A stretch of 64,000 bases of DNA, taken from Pyropia yezoensis. Taxonomy: Eukaryota; Rhodophyta; Bangiophyceae; Bangiales; Bangiaceae. The stretch covers positions 16,539,346 to 16,603,345 of the forward strand of contig CM020618.1 of assembly GCA_009829735.1 (NCBI GenBank), read 5' to 3'. The position numbers were made by a program, and so were the translations under genes. Below, piece by piece: positions 43,758 through 53,738 of this stretch; within the stretch, counting starts at the first letter, position 1, and each line of letters begins with the position of its first letter. The notes beneath the pieces were generated by a model. The model did not search any database and had not been told where the DNA came from. It was given only the letters and a program-made list of their open reading frames with translations.

Positions 43758-44440
43758 ACCAGCGGCCGTGGGGTGGGGGCGCGGCTCGGGGGCGGCCCAC
43801 CAGCAGCGGCGGCGGCGCGGTTTAAAGAAACCGCGCCGCCGGTGCTGGCGCGACCCGCCCCCCTCTCTCAACAGAGCCGCCGCGCCCGTGCTCCCCCCCG
43901 GCCGGCCGCCGATCCTCCACCGCCGCCCCTCCCACACTCTCCCCCCTTCCCACACTCTGCCCCCCTCCTCACGCACCCCCCTCCTCACGCCCCCCCCTCT
44001 GCCCACAACAATCGCACCGGTCCGGTGGCAACCCGCCGACAGACAACCCGCCGCCTTGGCCGCTGCCATCTGCCGGGGGGGGGGGGGGGGTGGGGGGGGG
44101 GGGGGAGGGGAAGGAGGGGAAAAAGGCACGGCAGAGAACCAGCGGCCGTGGGGTGGGGGCGCGGCTCGGGGGCGGCCCACCAGCAGCGGCGGCGGCGCGG
44201 CTTGAAGAAACCGCGCCGCCGGTGCTGGCGCGACCTGCCCCCCCCTTCTCCCAACAGAGCCGCCGCGCCCGTGCTCCCCCCCGGCCGGCCGCCGATCCTC
44301 CACCGCCGCCCTTCCCACACTCTCCCCCCCTCCTCACGCCCCCCCCCTCCTCACGCCCCTCCATCTGCCCACAACAACCGCACCGGTCCGGTCGCCGTCA
44401 CCGCCACACCACCCGCCGCCTTGGCCGTCACCAGCTGCGG
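43758..44440. repeat. Direct duplication, period 380 bases, upstream of the helicase frame
   Basis: ACCAGCGGCCGTGGGGTGGG starts copy 1 at 43758 and copy 2 at 44138. Identity over about 300 bases is high by eye, with indels only in C-runs. It lies immediately upstream of the ATG at 43607 and so duplicates what would be the promoter and leader. Confidence 0.9.
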
Positions 44441-44486
44441 GGGGTGTGGGGGGGGAGGGGGGGGGGAGGGGTGGGGGAAGGGAGGG

Positions 44487-44690
44487 GGCGCGGCACACCG
44501 TGGGGAGGGTGGTCGGGAATGGGGGAGAGGGCGCGGCACACCGTGGGGAGGGTGGTCGGGAATGGGGGAGAGGGCGCGGCACACCGTGTGGAGGATGGTC
44601 GGGAATGGGGGAGAGGGCGCGGCACAACCGGGAAAGGGAGGGGTGGGGGAAGGGAAGGGGCGCGGCACACCGTGGAGAGGGCGGGGGGGG
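44487..44690. repeat. Minisatellite, 43-base unit, 3 full copies plus degenerate copies
   Basis: The unit begins GGCGCGGCACACCGTGKGGA and ends GGGAATGGGGGAGAG. Three clean copies lie between 44487 and 44615, followed by two shortened ones to about 44690. Confidence 0.85.
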
Positions 44691-44697
44691 GTGGGGG

Positions 44698-44825
44698 CCG
44701 CGCGTGCACGCATGCGCGCGCGCATGCCCGAGGATACACGCGCACGGTCCGCGCGCACGCATGAGCGAGGGCGCGGGCGGGCGCTCGCGCGCATGCGCGC
44801 ATGCATTCGCGCGCGCACGTCCGCG
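44698..44825. other. Alternating purine-pyrimidine (CG/CA) tract
   Basis: About 130 bases dominated by GCGCGC, GCATGCGCGC and ACGCGCAC. This type of sequence readily adopts Z-DNA and is often a recombination hot spot. No coding signal. Confidence 0.6.
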
Positions 44826-44990
44826 AGACGCGCGCCCCGGGAAACGACGATTTTTGTCCCGACGAGTTTTGTCCTGCGTATTACACACTGGCAGTTTGTG
44901 GAAAAGCCACAAGACTTTTCAGCACATCCCTTAGCGGTCGTCGTCCCAAAGATCTACGTGCCGGGAAAGGTCCCTCATAATGTACAGAGT

Positions 44991-45073
44991 GAGGGGCGGT
45001 TCATTAGGAGGGGCCGGTTCATTAGGATGGGCGATTCATTAGGAGGGGCGATTCATTAGGAGGGGGCGGTTCC

Positions 45074-45105
<32 letters not shown>

Positions 45106-45107
45106 GA
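44991..45107. repeat. 17-18-base minisatellite (5 copies) ending in a long G-run
   Basis: Units of the form GAGGGGCGATTCATTAG repeat five times with small changes (44991-45078). They run directly into a G-run of more than 25 bases. TTCATTAG is the constant core. Confidence 0.85.
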
Positions 45108-45482
45108 AGGGTTCGTGGCACGGGTGTGAGCTGTTGGCCCACAATGGAGAATCGTTCGTAAGATCGACAGATGGCTAAATCGTAGAGCAAACCCCGTGTC
45201 CGCGGACATCTGAGAAATGTGTGTGTAACCCCTACTCCAATCGATCAATGGACTGGGAAACGCGGTGCATCCGGTATCATGCATATGGACCGCCGTCGGT
45301 CGCCACAGGAAGTGACAATAAGACTACTCGCCGGACAAGCCTGCACAATCAAAATCAAAACCTGATAGACTACCGGATTTTCGTCCTGGTGTAGACCACC
45401 GGACACATGCCGGGACACACCCGTGGCTATTTTGCATGGAATATATCGCTTTGTTCTGATTCGCATTTCCTGTGACGGCCGT
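45108..45482. other. Short AT-richer spacer
   Basis: 375 bases between the G-run and the 153-base element, with no coding or repeat signal beyond composition closer to balanced than its surroundings. Confidence 0.4.
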
Positions 45483-45635
45483 GCGCAGTGGGTCTAAAAC
45501 CGAGTACCTACATTTCCGTGCAAGACGGCCCTCAGGGGGTCGTGAGGGCCTGCTTACAGAAGCCGACTCCCCCACAGAGGCCGTAAAGGCCATCTTGTAC
45601 GGAAATGTAGGTACTCGGTCTTAGACCCACTGCGC
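45483..45635. mobile_element. MITE-like element, 153 bases, 43-base terminal inverted repeats
   Basis: The left end GCGCAGTGGGTCTAAAACCG continues AGTACCTACATTTCCGTGCAAGA. It is mirrored at the right end (45593-45635) with two mismatches in 43. The interior of about 67 bases has no coding content. The end sequence is shared with the 653-base element at 35159. The CAGTGGG end is typical of Tc1/mariner-derived MITEs. The flanking bases (GT / TG) do not give a clear TA target duplication. Confidence 0.88.
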
Positions 45636-45648
45636 TGAGAGGTCAAGC

Positions 45649-45695
45649 CCGTGCTTGCGCAGCCATTTCAATCAGGCGGCGCCGACAGCAGCGTG
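45649..45695 (-). pseudogene. 47-base fragment related to the helicase frame
   Basis: The stretch containing GCGCAGCCATTTC and GGCGGCGCCGACAGCAGCG corresponds to 41762-41808 of the helicase frame, with about five mismatches. It begins only 14 bases after the MITE end. It looks like the last trace of a second helicase-type gene removed or truncated here. Confidence 0.55.
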
Positions 45696-45763
45696 TATGC
45701 ACCGACCAGACTAGGCCGACTCGGAGCATTCCTGGCCCGGTGGCCTGTCGGCGGTAAGTGGAC

Positions 45764-45771
45764 GATATATT
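45764..45771 (+). promoter_or_regulatory. Possible TATA element for the gene at 46089
   Basis: ATATATTC-type string about 320 bases upstream of the ATG, the only TA-rich string in the GC-rich leader. Confidence 0.25.
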
Positions 45772-46088
45772 CTTCCGTTGCGCTTGGGCGGCTGCGACCC
45801 CCTGCGCGTACATACAGCCTATGCCAGGTGGGCGGGAGCGGCCCCCGGGACGTTCTTGGCAGCGGCCACCACGGGTGGCGGCGACAGCAGGGGCGCTTCA
45901 AGTTTAAGGTTCGGAAGCCGCCGCCGCCACGGGTGCGCGGCGACCGCAGGGGTGCTTGAAGGTGGGCCGGCGGGTAGTGACGGGCGCACTGCGGCTGCTG
46001 GCTCGCGTGCAACTGGCAAACGTTGCCTGGACGCGCCGTTTGCCGGTGTGTGGTCGTCGGCGGCGGCGGCGGGCCCTGCTAAGCAGAC

Positions 46089-47186
46089 ATGCCTCGGCGC
46101 GCTGCGCGCCGCGTCTCGGCCGCCAAGGCCCGGCTGGCCGTCGCGCGTGATGTGCACCCAGATGTACTCCGCACTTTCTTTGACGTTGCTGATGAAGCCG
46201 TGGCGTCTTTTCGGCGCCTGGCACTCGAGGCCCATGGTCTGGCGCACGACGGCAGCGGGGCAGGTCCGGCGAGCACCCGACGTAGAGTCGAGCTGAGGAA
46301 CCCGGGACGGTTCGACCTTTCGACGGCTGTCAAGGACGCAGGGCTACATTTTCTGCGGCGCGCGGCTTCCCGGGCGTCTACGACACGCGGAAAGCTTGCG
46401 CCATCAGATTCGGCTATGGGCGCAGGCGAGAGGGCCACCGACGCCGAGGCGGCTGCATCGGGCGGCGCATCGGACGGGGGATCGCGTGCGGTGCCGGCAC
46501 AGCTGCCCCCGCGCTCTGTCGCCGTCGATGACGAGGAGGAGGGGGAGGCAGGTGGGGCGGGCGCCGTACGCGACGACGCACCCCTTGCTAGGAACCCGCA
46601 AGTGATGACGCGCATCGGGTTTTTCCTACCGGAAAAAGAGGCTGGCAGTGCCCCCGAAGGGGATGACCCCGCAGGCAGAGTCACAAAGAGTCAACTCGTT
46701 CGTCGCAGACGCTTGGGCGCGCGTCGTGGGGCGATGGAGGACCTCAACCGCCGGGTGGCAGAGGAAGCTGCAAAGGTGCAGCACCTGCTGCTCGTGACCA
46801 ACAACTTGGCGGCACTGCTGCGTATTGACGTGCCCAACGTGGCGTCCACTGGCGGACCATCTACGGAGGTAGGTCCCGTGCGCGTGTCCCGGGAGTCCGA
46901 CCCCACCACACCCGTCATCACCCAGGCGCTCAGCACGTTGGCCGGCATGTCTGAGAAGCTTCTCACATCCCAAAGGAGTCTGCAGACGGTGTCTGACCAG
47001 TTGGCACAGGAGACGCGCCGGAACGAGGAGCTCCACGATTCATTCGCCCGTGTGTGCGCTGCACGGCAGCGGGACGACGACTACGACTCCCTCCAGGGGT
47101 CGGATGAATCCGACGGGCGCGGGGATGGATCCGGTGGGAGGGGGGGTGTCAACGAACCGACAGCCCAGGAGCCAGGCAGTCGTTGA
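46089..47186 (+). CDS. Hypothetical coiled-coil protein (365 aa), head-to-head with the helicase frame
   Basis: Intronless frame from the ATG at 46089 (MPRRAARRVSAAKARLAVAR) to 47186. Residues 25-100 look ordered and helical (DVLRTFFDVADEAVASFRRL; FDLSTAVKDAGLHFLRRAAS). An acidic Ala/Gly linker (DDEEEGEAGG) follows, then a basic patch (VTKSQLVRRRRLGARRG). A long heptad-like helix runs through about residue 330 (MEDLNRRVAEEAAKVQHLLL; LSTLAGMSEKLLTSQRSLQT), and the acidic tail contains DSLQGSDESDG. The frame is intact, unlike its large neighbours. No family recognised. The basic-plus-coiled-coil layout would suit a nucleic-acid-binding dimer, but that is inference. Confidence 0.6.
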   Translation: MPRRAARRVSAAKARLAVARDVHPDVLRTFFDVADEAVASFRRLALEAHGLAHDGSGAGPASTRRRVELRNPGRFDLSTAVKDAGLHFLRRAASRASTTRGKLAPSDSAMGAGERATDAEAAASGGASDGGSRAVPAQLPPRSVAVDDEEEGEAGGAGAVRDDAPLARNPQVMTRIGFFLPEKEAGSAPEGDDPAGRVTKSQLVRRRRLGARRGAMEDLNRRVAEEAAKVQHLLLVTNNLAALLRIDVPNVASTGGPSTEVGPVRVSRESDPTTPVITQALSTLAGMSEKLLTSQRSLQTVSDQLAQETRRNEELHDSFARVCAARQRDDDYDSLQGSDESDGRGDGSGGRGGVNEPTAQEPGSR

Positions 47187-47483
47187 TGGGGGGCTTGGCC
47201 ACCGGCTGGCGTCGGCTTTGTATTATCTCTCTACTGCTTTTTTTTTTTTCCATCCTGGCTTCCCTTCGTAGCTTTGTTTTGTGTATGCATGGCTACCGTT
47301 CGTTCGTACGATTCCGTCCCACACCTGTGTGTACACATGAACAGCACCCCCCCCCCCCCCCTTCAGTGTCAGCGAAAAAGGGACACACCCCACCCCACTC
47401 TTCACCCGCTCATGGGGGCAAAGGTGTGGGGGGTTGAGTGGCCCCACAGCACCATTAGCCAGCAACGAAGCGCCCCCGGGCGT

Positions 47484-50400
47484 CTAGAGCGCGCGGTCGT
47501 ACCAGGCAGCACCGCGGGCCATCTTTTTTTGTCTTGCCTCCTCCTCCTCAGCTGCCACATTCGTCCAAAAGACGAACGGATCCAGAGCGCGGCGAGGGCG
47601 AGTCTGGGCTGGCTGAGCCGCCGGCAGCAGCAGCGCGGAATTGCGGGCCGGCGGCGGCGGGCGAGTGGGGCGGACAACCATGCCCGCCAGCACGCGCATC
47701 AGCTCGTCGCGCTCGGAATGGATGTGCGGGTTGCAAAACCGCACGCGGTCGCCGCCCGCAAGGGAGCCCCTCGAGTTCGCTGACAGGCCCCTCTCGCCAG
47801 ACACAAACCAGATGCGCGCCCTCGAGTCGAGCAGCGCGTCGAGCCGGCCGACGGCGACGGCGAGGGCAATGTCCGCCGCGATCTTGTCGTCGGTCGCAAA
47901 AAAGTCCAGCCAAGGCGGCCCCCCTCCGCTAGGCGGAGCAGCGGGCGTGGGAGGAGAACGTCCCCTTCAAGGGCACGCTTGCCAAACAGGCTGGCCACGC
48001 CCCTTGGATTCACCGCTACCAGCACGCCAAAAGCAGGGGAAAGTCCCTCTGGCAGCTCTCTCAACAGACGGGAAAAGTTGTCAGCGTCCAGCGCGATGAG
48101 CGCCAGCAGCCCGTCCACATCCAGCGTGGAGCTGACCAGCGCGCACACGTGGTCGGGCAGGCTTTCCCAGACAGGCACGCTCTCGGACAGTCCCGTCATG
48201 ACAAGCGGGTGCTCCACCCGTGGCGTTGTACAGGGAGGCACGCGGAGACGCTGTTCGACAGGGCAGTCCATGGCTGCAAACCAGTTGACGTCTGGCGGGG
48301 GGGCGCCGCGCTGGAGGACGGGCGTGAGGCCGCCCAGGCACATACAGCACGATGGCCGGCACGTCAGCACGGTACCGCCACGGCCGCCGCCGCCACTGCC
48401 GCTGCGGTACGTTCGGGACGAGAAGCGAGGAGCGTAAGCGCCGGCGGCACGGCCGCCACTCGTACAGCCGGCGGCCCCGCCTGCCTCCCCCACCACCCCC
48501 GACGGCGTCGCATCCCCGTGGCTAGAAATTTCGTCCGTATGCCCGACAGCTCGGGGGATGCCTGTCCGGTTGGAAGTGATGACAGCTCTGTCTGCTCCGC
48601 GACTGCTGTCGCCGCCGCCGCCGCCGTCGCGGCCGTTGGCCCTTCCAACAATACGCCCTCGGTTGTCTGCACGGACGCTGCCCAAGTGGCCGACACTGCC
48701 CTGTTCGCGTCGCCCCGGGCTTGGCTGTTGCCCTTGCCCGTGGTGCTGGTTGTGCTGGCGAGGCACCACTCGCCGATGCACCGCGGGCCCGTGGGGGGGA
48801 CGCAGCAGCGGCGTAGGCGGGGAAATGTAGACCATGCGCTTCCGTGCGCCGCGAACGCCACCGCCACCCGGTGCAAGTCCAGTAGCCGCAGAGGCAGGTG
48901 CGGCGGCGACCGGGGCCGTCGCGTTGGCCACGGCGTCGGGCGCGACCACCGACGCCGGTTCAGCCGCGGGTGCGTCCACCACCGTCCTCGCGGTGGACGT
49001 GGCGCAGTGCCGAGCCTCTGGTATGGCCGCTGCAGCGGCGCCGATGTCGACCGAAGACTCTGGAACCACTCCTTTACCCCCTGCCGCATTGGCGGTCGTC
49101 GCCGCGGCGGTCGCCGTCGGTGCACCAGCCGCCGCGGACGTCCATTTGCGCCGTGCCGCCACAACGGCGGCTGCCCACCCGTTGTCCACTTCCACAGCCG
49201 CGGTCGCCAATGCGGCCGCCGCCGCGGTCTCGGCCGACGCGGCAGCGGCTTTCGAACCCGCCATTTCGTCGAGCGGTGCGGCATCCGCCAGCGCATCATC
49301 CGCATGGTCGCCCCCCGACGCTGCCGACGTGCATGCCGCCGCCACCGCCGACCCCTCACAGGCCACGGAGGAAGCACACGTGATGCGTTTGGCCGCTGCG
49401 TCGTTGTAAAACGGCGCGGCCGCCACCGTTGGCACAGCGCCACAGTGTCGTGGTGGTGCGTCTGCAGCTGCCGCAGCCGCATTGCATGCCACCAGTACCG
49501 GCATAGCCACACATGACGCCGAGTCGGGCCGAGCGAGCCCCGCAGCTGGCTTGTCGGCATCAAAATTGTCTTCGTCGTCGCCCGACCCGGTGGCCCCTGC
49601 CACCGCTGCCGGCGCCGCAGCCGCTGGAACTGAGGGGTGCAACTTTCTCGTCGCCGCCCCCGGCGCCGCCGCCGCCGCCGCCGCCTTTGCCGCCGCCGCC
49701 GCCACCGCCGCCGCGCCCGCCGGCGCGGTCACCGCCGCCGCCGCTCCCACACCCTCTGTACGTGCCGCAACAGCGGCCGCCGCCACGTCGGGTGACCCAA
49801 CAGAGGCTGTCACCGCCGCCGCCGCCCCCGCGGATGCCGCCTCGGCCACGTCCCGGGAAGGGGTTGGCACGCCGAGGGCGGCGTCGCCGGTCGATAATGC
49901 CGACCCGTCCGCAGCGACTGTGGCAGCTTCTGTGGCCGACGCCACCGGAGCCGGTGCCGTCGTGGTGCACCATGCGGATGGTGGGCCTCGTGTGGCCGCA
50001 GCTGGCTCGATGTCGGTTGCCACGGCCGGTGGGCTACCACTACAGGAGGAGTACGGGTTTGGTACACCATAGAGGAGTCCGCGCGCGGACGGCCACTGAC
50101 GTACCATGCGCTCTCTATCACGCTCGAGGGCCGCGCTGCATTCGAGTCGCGCCACCCTGAGCAGCTCCGCTTGCCAAGAAACGGCAAAAGGTACGCCCCC
50201 AACCAAGACGTCCTCCTCGTCGTCTGGCTCTGCGACGCGCCCCAACGGCTGCTCTTGTGGCTGCTGGCGGTCGTGCGCCTGCGGCTGGCAGTCCCCTGCT
50301 GGCTGCGGCGTGTTTGCTGTCGCCGTCGGCTGTCGCCGACAGGAGTGTCGCGGCGACGACAATGCGGCGGGGCGCAAAATGTCCATGGACGTATTGTCGA

Positions 50401-52093
50401 CGCCTCCAGTACGACAGGTACCACTCTCACCACCGGGAGCGAGGGGTTTTTCATCGGGTTCCACCGCCGCGGCGGCTGCCACGAGTTGCGGAGGCACTGG
50501 CGGCACCGAGGACGCGGGCAACGCTGCCGCCGCTGCGGGGCTCGTACCTGGCGGTACTGTGGCACCGGGACTGGTACCGTCGTCCACCGTGCGTGTCACA
50601 CCCGCCATGGCTGCCATCTCGGTCACCGCCGCATCTTTGGCGGCGGGCGGAGCCGTATCGGTGGCGCTCCCGGTCGTCACCGAGTCGGTGGAGACGGCCG
50701 ACCCTGACGCCGCCGTTGCCGACACTGGCGCCTCCTTGTCAATCGGCGCCGCGGCGGCGGTCTCGATGCCCACAGCGTAAGCGTGGTTCGCCGCTGCCGA
50801 CACGGCCGCTACAGACACAGCCACCGTCTCCGCCATTGCCGACGCCGAGGCTGACGGTGCTGCTGCTGCTGCTGCTGCCGGAGTTATCGCTCTGCCGTGC
50901 GCCCGTGGCCGAAGGCGACGGGCTCTTGGTGCGCGCAGCGTCGGCTCACGCTCGGTCCCCGGTGACGCCAGGCCCGCGGCAGGGCCCGCACGCGGTACAC
51001 CAGCGAAGGTGTCGCCATGGACCGCACCGGCGACAGCCTCATAGATCTCGACAACCTCAGCCGCCGTCGCCGACATTTCTGCAGCCGCCGCTGATCCCGT
51101 CGCGGCCGCGCTCAAGTCGGGCAGACGTGCGGCAGAGGCGCCATAGACTGCACCGACCACAGCCGCCGCCGGCACCGCCGCCGCCCCTGCCCCTGCCGCG
51201 GCCGCCGCCGCTGCCGCTGCCCCTGCCGCCGGCTCCGCTGCTGTGAGAGTCGTGCCACCTGCCAACGGCGCTGCCGCCGCGGCCTGCACAGCCGCCGCCC
51301 CTGCCGCGGCCGCCGCCGCCGCCGTTGCCAGGTCGCCCGCCGCCGGCGCTGCTGCTGCGCGTGGCACGCCAGAGGGCGGGGCGTCTGGCGGCGGCGGTGG
51401 CGGGAGCGGTCGGACGCCGAGCCGCACCGCTGTGGCCGCCAACGTCCGCTGGTTTTCCTGCAGGTAGGCGTGCGCCGCCCAGGCGCGCCCGTCTCGAGCG
51501 GCATACAGGCGCTGCAGGCGGGCGGCCACGAGCGGCAGGCTGCGCTCCACCCACGCGCGTCGACGTAGGACGCACCGCTTGTCTCTCTCCGTCTGGCTCA
51601 GCACGTGGCCAGCCTCCCCCGGGGCCGCCTTCTCCGCCGGCGGTGGCAGGGGCTCCCCCCCCATGGACAGCATGACCCACCGCAGGTCACACTCAATCGC
51701 GTTGTGGGCGCGCGTTGGCCGATTGGCGGGTGGCTCCAGCGGCGGAAAGGCCGCGACCGGCACCGGCAGCACGCCCGCGCCAGCGGCGGGGGCGGCGCCG
51801 CTGCCCGCGGCGGCGCCGTCTGCCACGCCCCCTCCGGGCGCCGGTGCGTCAGCGCCCCCCGCCGCCGCTGCCACCGCCGCAGCCACCACCACGGGCGCCT
51901 CCACCGGCACCGCGTCCGGCGCCACGCTGGGCACCGTCGCCGGCACCGCCGCCGGCACCGCCGGGGCGGCCGTCGCCCCCGCTGTTGAGACAGGCGCCAA
52001 GGGCACGGCGCCCCCTCTGTGGCTGCTCCCCGCCCCGCTGCTGCTGCTGCCGCCGCCTGCACGTGCCAAACGAGGGCGGCTACGTTTCCCCAT
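47484..52093 (-). pseudogene. Giant low-complexity protein, copy A, with F-box-like C-terminal region; 2-base frameshift near the 3' end
   Basis: The ATG at 52093 (MGKRSRPRLARAGGGSSSSG) opens about 1398 codons to an A6 run at 47898-47903. The related gene at 55403-61465 has A4 (55787-55790). The two extra bases throw the frame to a stop at 47699. Reading on in the other phase restores the conserved end (SANSRGSLAGGDRVRFCNPH) to 47484. Segments are: N-terminal block shared with the paralogue (about residues 65-285, WVMLSMGGEPLPPP), a long Ala-rich disordered region, a C-x3-C-x2-C motif (TCRPSCCMC), and a domain starting LPDHVCALVSSTLDVDGLLA with an F-box-like pattern. F-box proteins recruit targets to SCF ubiquitin ligases, but the match is weak. 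Whether the frameshift is real or a sequencing error is open. Confidence 0.7.
51241..51898. repeat. Long direct repeat, copy 1 (partner 60379-61036)
   Basis: About 658 bases match 60379-61036 at a constant offset of 9138, with only about five differences, clustered at the left end and near 51758-51791. The block lies inside the 5' part of two paralogous genes. Confidence 0.9.
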
Positions 52094-52288
52094 GGTCCCA
52101 ACACGGACAGCGACGACAACGCACGTTGCAAAACCGCGCTCTCGGCCCGGCGGGCGGGCGACGTGCGCGGGAGGGACAGCTCCGCCGTCGAACAGCGCGT
52201 GGGTCTGCCTTGAGCTTAGGGGCATGTAAGGCCAAGGCACTCAGCACGGGCAACACAGAAACACAGGGCGCGGTGGCCCCGGGCGGGC

Positions 52289-52319
<31 letters not shown>

Positions 52320-53033
52320 GGGCGGCGTGGGCCGCACCGCGCGCTGTGGATCAGAAGACCGGCTGGGCCGGCAACCCGACCAGCACGCATCGAGGCTGGG
52401 CCCGCAAGCCGACCAGCACGCATCGAGGCTGGGCCCGCAAGCCGACCAGCACGCATCGACGCTGGGCCCGCAACCCGACCAGCACGCATCGAGGCTGGGC
52501 CCGCAACACCACCAGCACGCAACGAGGCTGGGCCCGCAACCCGAGCAGCACGCGGGGGCGGGGCGGGGCGGGGGGGGCCGCGGTGCGCTGTCGAGCGGCT
52601 GAGCGGCTGGGCCCGCAACACAAGCAGCACAGAAATACTGGGCGAGTTGAGCGACAAGTTGCTGAGGCGGGGCGGGGGGAAAGGGCCGGGGGATGGGTGC
52701 AACGTGTGGTGCTGAGCGGCCTAGCGAGATGTTTTCCGTTCGTGAGCCGCGCTGTGATTGGCTGTCGTCGCGCGACACGTGGTGCCCGGTCACAAGTGGT
52801 GCCCGGTCGACCACCGCGGGTTGCGGCCCCGTGGCCGATTTACGCACCTACGCGGGGGTGCACCGCGAGAGGAGTCACAGATCTGTTCGTCCTGCGCATA
52901 CGACGACGGCACACACCGACCCGCGAGCCACTGTCGTTGTCGAAGACGTCTACCCCATTCCCTGTCCCTTCCCGCTCGGTGCCCATTCCCTGTCCCTGTG
53001 CCTCGGGGGTACCCACCGCCTGTACCCACGACC
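52094..53033. other. Head-to-head intergenic region between copy A (-) and the 234-aa gene (+)
   Basis: 940 bases. It holds a G-run of about 31 bases (52288-52318) and the 33-base minisatellite at 52362-52555. The first 170 bases are related to the leader of the paralogous gene at 61465, apart from a deletion or insertion of about 52 bases directly before the ATG. Confidence 0.6.
52362..52555. repeat. Minisatellite, 33-base unit, about 6 copies
   Basis: The unit is GCTGGGCCCGCAASCCGACC followed by AGCACGCATCGAG. Six units lie head to tail with increasing divergence to the right, and a seventh degenerate unit lies at about 52607-52637. The period is a multiple of three, but I see no reason to call it coding. 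Confidence 0.9.
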
Positions 53034-53738
53034 ATGCCGCGTCGGTCGATGCATACGTACAACGGCTGCGCTGTTCACGGGGCCGCCAAAACCTTTGTTC
53101 GCATGCTGCGGTTCTTTGGCCTTGTGATGGGTGGCCCCGGCAACACCTCCTCGCGGGTCAACGACGTTACGGCATCGCGCAGACGTAGCGGTATGGCTGA
53201 TGCGGCGATCTTCATCGCGGTGCACTGGGCCAACACGTACGGCTCTGCTCGCCTAGACAGCGGCGAGCCTGACTCGTCGGTGCGGGATGAGCCGGTATCG
53301 GTGGAACATGTGCCGTCTGCCATGCTCATTGCCTGCCGGGCTGTATGCCGCTACCTGCAGCAATCGGGCCTGACGCCGCGGGGGGCGGCAGCAGACGAGG
53401 AGCCTCTTCGACTAATCTCCTCTGTGGTGGCGTTCAACCAGGCCGACGGTCTGGCCGTTGCGATGGCCGGGCTGGCCCTGCGGGCTGTGTGGCAAGACGC
53501 CCACCCCCCGCGCGGACCCGTGCCGCCAGCAGGGGCTGCGGAAGCGTCGGCAATGCGACGCTGTGTGGACGCAGCCAAGGCGCCCATTTTTGGCACGGAC
53601 AGGCCACCGCCGTCGGCACTCCAGCCCCCGTACGATTTGTTTGATGTGAGTGGGTATCCCAAGGAGGAGTATTTCTTCGGCACCCCGACGTCTCCGTGGC
53701 GTGTCCACCTCGTCGGTAGAGGTGGTAGGTCCGCATAA
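53034..53738 (+). CDS. Hypothetical protein (234 aa), head-to-head with giant copy A
   Basis: The ATG at 53034 (MPRRSMHTYNGCAVHGAAKT) was chosen over a longer upstream frame because the upstream part is Pro/Arg shadow sequence. The protein looks ordered for most of its length. It has helices around GMADAAIFIAVHWANTYGSA, VEHVPSAMLIACRAVCRYLQ and EPLRLISSVVAFNQADGLAV, then AMRRCVDAAKAPIFG. The end contains LFDVSGYPKEEYFFGTP. No signal peptide or membrane span. No family recognised. The intact frame and non-repetitive composition contrast with the giant broken neighbour and suggest a maintained gene. A cyclin-like or all-helical fold is possible, but I cannot show it. Confidence 0.6.
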   Translation: MPRRSMHTYNGCAVHGAAKTFVRMLRFFGLVMGGPGNTSSRVNDVTASRRRSGMADAAIFIAVHWANTYGSARLDSGEPDSSVRDEPVSVEHVPSAMLIACRAVCRYLQQSGLTPRGAAADEEPLRLISSVVAFNQADGLAVAMAGLALRAVWQDAHPPRGPVPPAGAAEASAMRRCVDAAKAPIFGTDRPPPSALQPPYDLFDVSGYPKEEYFFGTPTSPWRVHLVGRGGRSA

